Assembly: GCA_000436915.1 (NCBI GenBank)
Contig: HF994066.1
Span: 767 to 9,805 of the forward strand
Source of the DNA: Prevotella sp. CAG:1092
GTDB lineage: Bacteria; Bacteroidota; Bacteroidia; Bacteroidales; Bacteroidaceae
Direction: 5' to 3'
Length of the DNA: 9,039 nt
Made by a program: the position numbers and the translations under genes
The notes under the pieces: generated by a model
What the model saw: the letters and a program-made list of their open reading frames with translations, nothing else
Database searches by the model: none
What the model was told of the DNA's origin: nothing
Shown: piece by piece, positions 5,733 to 9,039 of the stretch
How positions within the stretch are numbered: position 1 is the first letter of the stretch
Layout: every line of letters starts with the position of its first letter

Positions 5733-5859
5733 ATGTTATATTTATAGGTTAACAATATTCCCGAATATTGGCTTTCCTCCAGTTCTACCTCAGAATGGCT
5801 CTTTATAAAAGTCTTTTAGCCGTGGCAGAAGCGAGTGTGCCAATGCCAGAAACGAGAAA
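5733..5859. other. Gene-free gap with several small palindromes
   Basis: No gene is seen. The stretch holds AATATTC-CC-GAATATT (5754-5769), TAAAAG-T-CTTTTA (5806-5818), and two near-identical 13-mers TGGCAGAAGCGAG (5823-5835) and TGCCAGAAACGAG (5844-5856), the first of which can also pair TGGCA with TGCCA at 5838-5842. On the minus strand these lie just after the GyrI-like gene and could form its terminator, but no clear hairpin plus T-run is present. Confidence 0.4.
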
Positions 5860-6300
5860 CTATTCTATCGGAATCCAAATTTCTGTTAGCAATTCCTCTG
5901 GAGCAGTTGTCTCCGGATCGTTCAGGTAACGCTCAAACATCTGACAATGTTCCAACACTCCGCCTCCCAACTTCACCTTCTCGCCAGATGCAGGAAGGAG
6001 TTCACCATAAACCTTGGCGTTTACTTCTGCCAGATTCTCATACGGTCCTTGATAGCGGTAAACAAGAAAGCGACCGCCATAAATCGTAATGATGTTAACA
6101 TCTTCCTCGGGCTGAAGCAGCTCTATGATAGGAGCTGCGATACAAACATCCGTGCGGCAAGCTTCAGCAGGAGTTGTCGCAGGATTGTCGTGATAGATAT
6201 TGATGTACTCAGCATCAGGGCAATCATAATCAATATGATGCTTCTGGCAATATTCCCCTAACTTGTTCCAAGCCTCCATGTAATTGACAGACTTATCCAT
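5860..6300 (-). CDS. GyrI-like small-molecule-binding domain protein
   Basis: A 146-residue stand-alone protein resembling the C-terminal effector-binding domain of AraC/Rob-type regulators and SbmC/GyrI (PF06445 type). Marks seen are YINIYHDNPATTPAEACRTDVCI (residues 32-54), GGRFLVYRYQGPYENL (75-90), MFERYLNDPETTAPEELLTEIWIPIE (121-146), including the conserved Glu in TEIWIPI. No helix-turn-helix is attached, and no AraC gene lies beside it. Such solo domains bind or sometimes hydrolyse hydrophobic or cationic compounds; the exact role here is unknown. The start is well supported by an AGGAGG site eight bases upstream on the minus strand (6309-6314), unusual for this phylum. It is divergent from the sigma factor gene and convergent with the toxin-antitoxin pair. 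Confidence 0.87.
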   Translation of the reverse strand: MDKSVNYMEAWNKLGEYCQKHHIDYDCPDAEYINIYHDNPATTPAEACRTDVCIAAPIIELLQPEEDVNIITIYGGRFLVYRYQGPYENLAEVNAKVYGELLPASGEKVKLGGGVLEHCQMFERYLNDPETTAPEELLTEIWIPIE

Positions 6301-6308
6301 TTTTCAGT

Positions 6309-6314
6309 CCTCCT
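6309..6314 (-). promoter_or_regulatory. Consensus Shine-Dalgarno AGGAGG
   Basis: CCTCCT on the plus strand gives AGGAGG on the minus strand, 8 nt before the ATG at 6300. It fixes the start of the GyrI-like gene. No other gene in the window has such a complete site. Confidence 0.75.
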
Positions 6315-6364
6315 GTTATGGAATATTTATTCTTTATTACCATTTATTTGATGTAATGAGATTG

Positions 6365-6397
6365 CAAAGATAATGCAAACCGAACGCAGAATATCAA
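6365..6397 (-). promoter_or_regulatory. Candidate promoter of GyrI-like gene
   Basis: Read on the minus strand, TATCTTTG (6372-6365) is a perfect -7 element, with TTG (6397-6395) 22 bp upstream as a weak -33. The leader would be about 60 nt. A second TATCTTTG occurs at 6445-6438 on the same strand without a visible -33 partner. Confidence 0.4.
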
Positions 6398-6445
6398 GCT
6401 TGCTTGGATATTATGCTGAGGTGCAGCTTATCTTATGCAAAGATA

Positions 6446-6763
6446 GGCATTTATGGGGCAGGAGATTTTAATATGAGGGAATAAAAACAAGTTTTTGAGG
6501 ATATAGATTTCTTTTTTGGCGAATAAATGTATTTAAATCTAAGGATATAATTAAATTTGCAACATTAATATAAATGCTATTAATATAATAAGGTGCAAGA
6601 TGATAAAATGTCAGATTTTTATATTTTTGTATTTGCTAATCTATAGTAGTATAATCATCATTAGAAAAAATGATGATAAAATAAAAAAAAAGTTGTTGTT
6701 ACTTAAATCTTTTTGTGCCTATTGGGGTCTTAATGGTAGATGCATCTTTAAAACAAACAAAAC
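6446..6763. other. AT-rich intergenic region before sigma factor gene
   Basis: No coding region is supported. The DNA is very AT-rich with A and T runs. It contains a palindrome AAAAAC-AA-GTTTTT (6483-6496), TAnnTTTG-like boxes TAAATTTG (6552-6559) and TATTTTTG (6622-6629) without well-spaced -33 partners, a 9-bp inverted repeat (6654-6677) and the perfect palindrome AGATGCATCT (6738-6747). The sigma-gene promoter is presumably here but cannot be fixed. Confidence 0.5.
6654..6677. repeat. 9-bp perfect inverted repeat upstream of sigma gene
   Basis: ATCATCATT (6654-6662) and AATGATGAT (6669-6677) pair perfectly around AGAAAA. On the plus strand it is followed by an A-run, so it is not a plus-strand terminator. 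It may be an operator or a leader hairpin, about 90 bp before the sigma factor start. Confidence 0.5.
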
Positions 6764-7273
6764 ATGAAGAAAACAAATGACATCACCCAAGAAAAACTCG
6801 CAGATGTATTCAAAGCCGAAAGGGCGCATCTGCTGAGATATGCTTGCTACAGACTCGGCAACGAGGATGATGCTAAAGATGTGTTGCAAGATACATTTTT
6901 GAAGTTGCACACACGAATTGCTGATACTGACGACCTACAGATAAACAACTTACGTAGCTATATCTTTCGTACGTTGACGAACATCTGTGCCAAATGGCAA
7001 ACACTTACCAATAGAGTTAAGACTATCCAATTGGACAAGACGATGGATGTTGTCGAGACCTCAGACCATGAGAACGAGGTCGACTATAGACGTATAGTCC
7101 ATTTGCTGACAGAGATACCTGATGAACAGGCAGAAGTTATCCGCCTCAGAATCTATGGTGATAACAGTTTTGCAGAGGTCGCAGAAATTCTCTCACTACC
7201 GCTCCCAACGGTGAAGTCTCGCTTCTTATATGGATTAGAGAAACTCCGTAAGGGTATGAAAAAAAACAATTAA
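6764..7273 (+). CDS. ECF-type RNA polymerase sigma factor
   Basis: A 169-residue sigma-70 family protein with only regions 2 and 4, as in the extracytoplasmic-function group. Region 2 spans about residues 14-80: ERAHLLRYACYRLGNEDDAKDVLQDTFLKLH, then LRSYIFRTLTNIC. Region 4 spans about 110-165: LTEIPDEQAEVIRLRIYGDNSFAEVAEILSLPLPTVKSRFLYGLEKLRKGM, with the recognition helix LPTVKSRFLYGLEKLR. The length is normal. The zf-HC2 membrane protein gene starts 21 bp downstream and is its likely anti-sigma factor, so the sigma factor should be held at the membrane until an envelope signal arrives. Targets probably include this operon and perhaps the secreted protein gene at 8808, but no shared promoter motif could be read confidently. 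Confidence 0.93.
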   Translation: MKKTNDITQEKLADVFKAERAHLLRYACYRLGNEDDAKDVLQDTFLKLHTRIADTDDLQINNLRSYIFRTLTNICAKWQTLTNRVKTIQLDKTMDVVETSDHENEVDYRRIVHLLTEIPDEQAEVIRLRIYGDNSFAEVAEILSLPLPTVKSRFLYGLEKLRKGMKKNN

Positions 7274-7294
7274 CAACGACTAAAAGACAAGATT

Positions 7295-8563
7295 ATGAAT
7301 TGCAATGATTTCAAAGAAAAGGTGGTTGACCTTTTTGACAAGGACATAGATATGCAGGCTCAGGCTCAATTGCGCGAACACATGGCTAACTGTCATGACT
7401 GTAAGGTTTATTACGACGACCTGCGCAAAACCTTCAACATTCTACAACCTCTGGATACTGCCAATATAAGAAAGACAAAAATCACACATCGCTTGTGGCG
7501 CTATGCCGCGGCTGTAGCCATCTTTCTTCTCGGTTTCGTTATTGGATGGAATCATCTGTTTTCAACACCCGCTGTTGCTGACGATGCTAAACTCACCTTC
7601 TTGCAACAGAGCATCCAAAGCGTACAGAACGTTGGTAGTTTCCAGATGGAGGTATACGCTCGCACCACGCAACAAGAAAATTTCGCAACCTTCGACCCTG
7701 CAATGCCATTCGTGAAGATAGATATTAAATTGTTAAGACAAAACGACTTCTTATTTTATCGCGTAGAGAAAGCTAACGGTCGTACTGTTGTTTCAGATGG
7801 CAGAAATCAATATATGTGGATACCCAATGTGCTCTATCTTAAAGGAAGTCAAGAATCTGACTTCTTGGAACATTTCGCAAATCTAATATTCCCAGAACGA
7901 CTGTTGACTATTCAAAAATCAGCCATCAAGCTATCTAATGAGAACAAGATGACGCAGGTGGAGAGCGATAGTACGATAGTTCTGACAGTTGATGGTGTTG
8001 AAAAAAATAGTGACTTGCGACAACTCTTTGAGACGGGAAAAATGGATGACTGTCGCCTCATCGTAGAGAACACCTTTACCAAGAACGATGGTCTATTGCG
8101 TTTCGTGAAGCTGTGGGTGATCAAGGATGGTAAGAAAATTTTGTTGCTACATATCGACAATATCCGTTACAATGTGATGCTTAACAAGGGCGAAATCACT
8201 CGTCTGCCAACCGCAGAATGGACTGACATAACGGAGCAGCGAGCCACATCAAGCAATCGCCTAAAACAATTGCAAAATGAGACCCCTCAACAAGCAGCTA
8301 AGCGCATTCTAAATGCAATAATAGCCGATAAAGATAGCCAAGCAGCAGAAGCCCTTATCTATTATAAATCTATTCTTCCACAACTTATCCATAAACTGAA
8401 GGGTTGCAAAGTCTCCGCTTTTGAAACACGAAAAGACTCATCATATGTCGGTGTTTATGTCTTCTATACGCTAACCACCCCTGAAGGCAATCGTGAGAAG
8501 CGTCATATAGCAATTCGTAACGACAATGAGCAACATATCTGGATTGTTGACGGAGGATTATAA
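7295..8563 (+). CDS. Zinc-finger (zf-HC2) transmembrane anti-sigma factor
   Basis: A 422-residue predicted inner-membrane anti-sigma factor. The N-terminal cytoplasmic ZAS/zf-HC2 motif has His29, Cys33 and Cys36 (HMANCHDC), plus Cys3 as the probable fourth zinc ligand. A TM segment spans about residues 68-87 (LWRY...GFVIGW). The remaining 330 residues are periplasmic, much longer than simple anti-sigma factors. Residues about 98-310 have the alternating strand character of LolA/MucB-like sensor domains (SVQNVGSFQMEVYART, VVSDGRNQYMWIPN), and residues about 325-422 look like a separate alpha+beta domain (TPQQAAKRILNAI...YVFYTLTTPEGNREKRHIAIRNDNEQHIWIVDGGL), similar in style to NTF2-like/DUF4878 folds. 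The domain assignments beyond the zinc finger and TM are by eye. It is 21 bp after the sigma gene, clearly the same operon. Confidence 0.85.
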   Translation: MNCNDFKEKVVDLFDKDIDMQAQAQLREHMANCHDCKVYYDDLRKTFNILQPLDTANIRKTKITHRLWRYAAAVAIFLLGFVIGWNHLFSTPAVADDAKLTFLQQSIQSVQNVGSFQMEVYARTTQQENFATFDPAMPFVKIDIKLLRQNDFLFYRVEKANGRTVVSDGRNQYMWIPNVLYLKGSQESDFLEHFANLIFPERLLTIQKSAIKLSNENKMTQVESDSTIVLTVDGVEKNSDLRQLFETGKMDDCRLIVENTFTKNDGLLRFVKLWVIKDGKKILLLHIDNIRYNVMLNKGEITRLPTAEWTDITEQRATSSNRLKQLQNETPQQAAKRILNAIIADKDSQAAEALIYYKSILPQLIHKLKGCKVSAFETRKDSSYVGVYVFYTLTTPEGNREKRHIAIRNDNEQHIWIVDGGL

Positions 8564-8749
8564 ATAATACCCCAGTTTGGGATAACCGAGTGTTTTATAC
8601 AATATAAATGCAGCGTGAATATGCCTCCTCCCCATACCATTAGGAGTGGGTAATGTCTTCAAGTAGATTTCCTGCATTTTCTCATCAAAATGTTTACAAA
8701 ACTCGTCTATAATACAAAATAATTCTGTAACTTTTTAATCGGTAGTCAT
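8558..8749 (-). pseudogene. Degraded IS982-like transposase N-terminus
   Basis: Reading the minus strand from ATG (8749-8747) gives MTTD, a TAA stop at codon 5, then KVTELFCIIDEFCKHFDEKM and about 38 further residues to a second stop at 8560-8558. The VTELFCIIDEFCK(H/E)F pattern is the start of IS982-family transposases in Bacteroidetes. After about residue 30 the similarity is lost (KTLPTPNGMGRRHIH...), so this is a broken 5' end with a nonsense codon and probably an internal deletion; the catalytic DDE region is absent. It fills the 244-bp gap between the anti-sigma gene and the next gene and overlaps the anti-sigma stop by six bases. The family call rests on memory of the N-terminal motif. 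Confidence 0.55.
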
Positions 8750-8762
8750 ATTAAATATTTTG
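8732..8762 (+). promoter_or_regulatory. Weak candidate promoter for the 8808 gene
   Basis: ATATTTTG (8755-8762) matches seven of eight positions of TAnnTTTG, with a T-run TTTTT (8732-8736) 18 bp upstream in place of a TTG -33. The TSS would be near 8766, giving a 42-nt AT-rich leader. An ECF-type -35/-10 pair was looked for and not found at correct spacing. Confidence 0.28.
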
Positions 8763-8807
8763 TAACATAACGAAACAAACGAATATAAATATAAAAACAA
8801 TAATCTC

Positions 8808-9039
8808 ATGAAAAATTTTCTTAAGAAACTCCTCTTTGTGATGGTGTTCTGCCTTGTGCAGTCGGCACTTTGCCATGCCGACACATTCAAAGGAAAGATT
8901 GTGAACGCTGAGACAGGCGAGATTCTTATCGGAGCAAACATATTCAGCGAGGTGAATCCTCAGCCAGGATGGTCGATGCAGAATCAGACTGAGACCGACA
9001 GCACCGGTTGCTTCTATCTCAACAGTGGATGGGAAGGAC
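8808..9039 (+). CDS. Secreted protein with carboxypeptidase-regulatory-like domain, 3'-truncated
   Basis: The first 77 codons of a gene that runs past the window edge. It starts MKNFLKKLLF, with a hydrophobic core and a likely Sec signal peptide cleaved near residues 22-25 (ALCHA-DT). From residue 27, FKGKIVNAETGEILIGANIFSEVNP...TETDSTGCFYLNSG matches the N-terminal beta-sandwich of CarboxypepD_reg-like domains (general pattern GxVxDaxTGExLxGAnVxV...TDxxGxF). In Bacteroidetes this domain often precedes a TonB-dependent barrel or sits in other envelope proteins; which one applies cannot be seen. It is on the same strand as the sigma/anti-sigma pair, 244 bp downstream, so it may be the envelope target of that switch. 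Confidence 0.82.
   Translation, partial: MKNFLKKLLFVMVFCLVQSALCHADTFKGKIVNAETGEILIGANIFSEVNPQPGWSMQNQTETDSTGCFYLNSGWEG

Noticed and set aside
5835..6261. Plus-strand ORFs opposite the GyrI-like gene
   Set aside because: The minus-strand protein has clear family motifs and an AGGAGG start; the opposite frames show none.
6301..6763. A small RNA or extra small gene in the long gap
   Set aside because: Only AT-rich sequence and isolated inverted repeats are visible; no promoter-terminator pair or coding pattern supports a gene.
8727..8800. ECF-type promoter (TGTAAC -35 and GTC/CG -10) upstream of the 8808 gene
   Set aside because: TGTAAC occurs at 8727 and 8761, but no -10-like GTC or CGTC lies at the needed 16-18 bp spacing.
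8735..8941. Minus-strand ORF across the start of the secreted protein gene
   Set aside because: It is antisense to a signal peptide plus recognised domain and has no motif of its own.

Overview
The window looks like Bacteroidales chromosome, most likely Prevotella/Segatella. Four things point there: protein styles typical of that group (outer-membrane barrel with an LDEVTV-type N-terminus, HigB-like toxin, zf-HC2 anti-sigma factor); promoters of the Bacteroidetes -33 TTG / -7 TAnnTTTG form at several places; mostly A-rich leaders instead of strong Shine-Dalgarno sites; and moderate to low GC. Assignment is by eye only.

Left part (1-1900): the 3' two thirds of a type-B carboxylesterase, then a small NlpE-like lipoprotein that has lost one cysteine of the family CxxC motif. 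An 18-bp tandem duplication covers its stop codon, followed by two hairpins.

Centre-left (1885-4876): the most interesting unit. A membrane-anchored regulator (two TM segments, periplasmic loop, C-terminal PhoB/OmpR-type winged helix) is followed by a TonB-receptor-like outer-membrane barrel. The regulator's promoter and leader carry four copies of a 17-bp motif at an exact 33-bp period. The gap between the two genes carries three TGTCAG direct repeats at an exact 11-bp period, just upstream of a good -33/-7 promoter. This suggests a self-contained regulator/receptor module with two kinds of phased operator.

Centre (4920-6300): an AT-rich toxin-first HigB/HigA-like toxin-antitoxin pair ending in a 15-bp perfect hairpin, then a minus-strand GyrI-like effector-binding protein.

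Right part (6301-9039): a 460-bp AT-rich gap with no convincing gene, an ECF sigma factor, its zinc-finger membrane anti-sigma factor with a large periplasmic part, a degraded IS982-like transposase start on the minus strand, and the 5' end of a secreted protein with a carboxypeptidase-regulatory-like domain that runs off the window.
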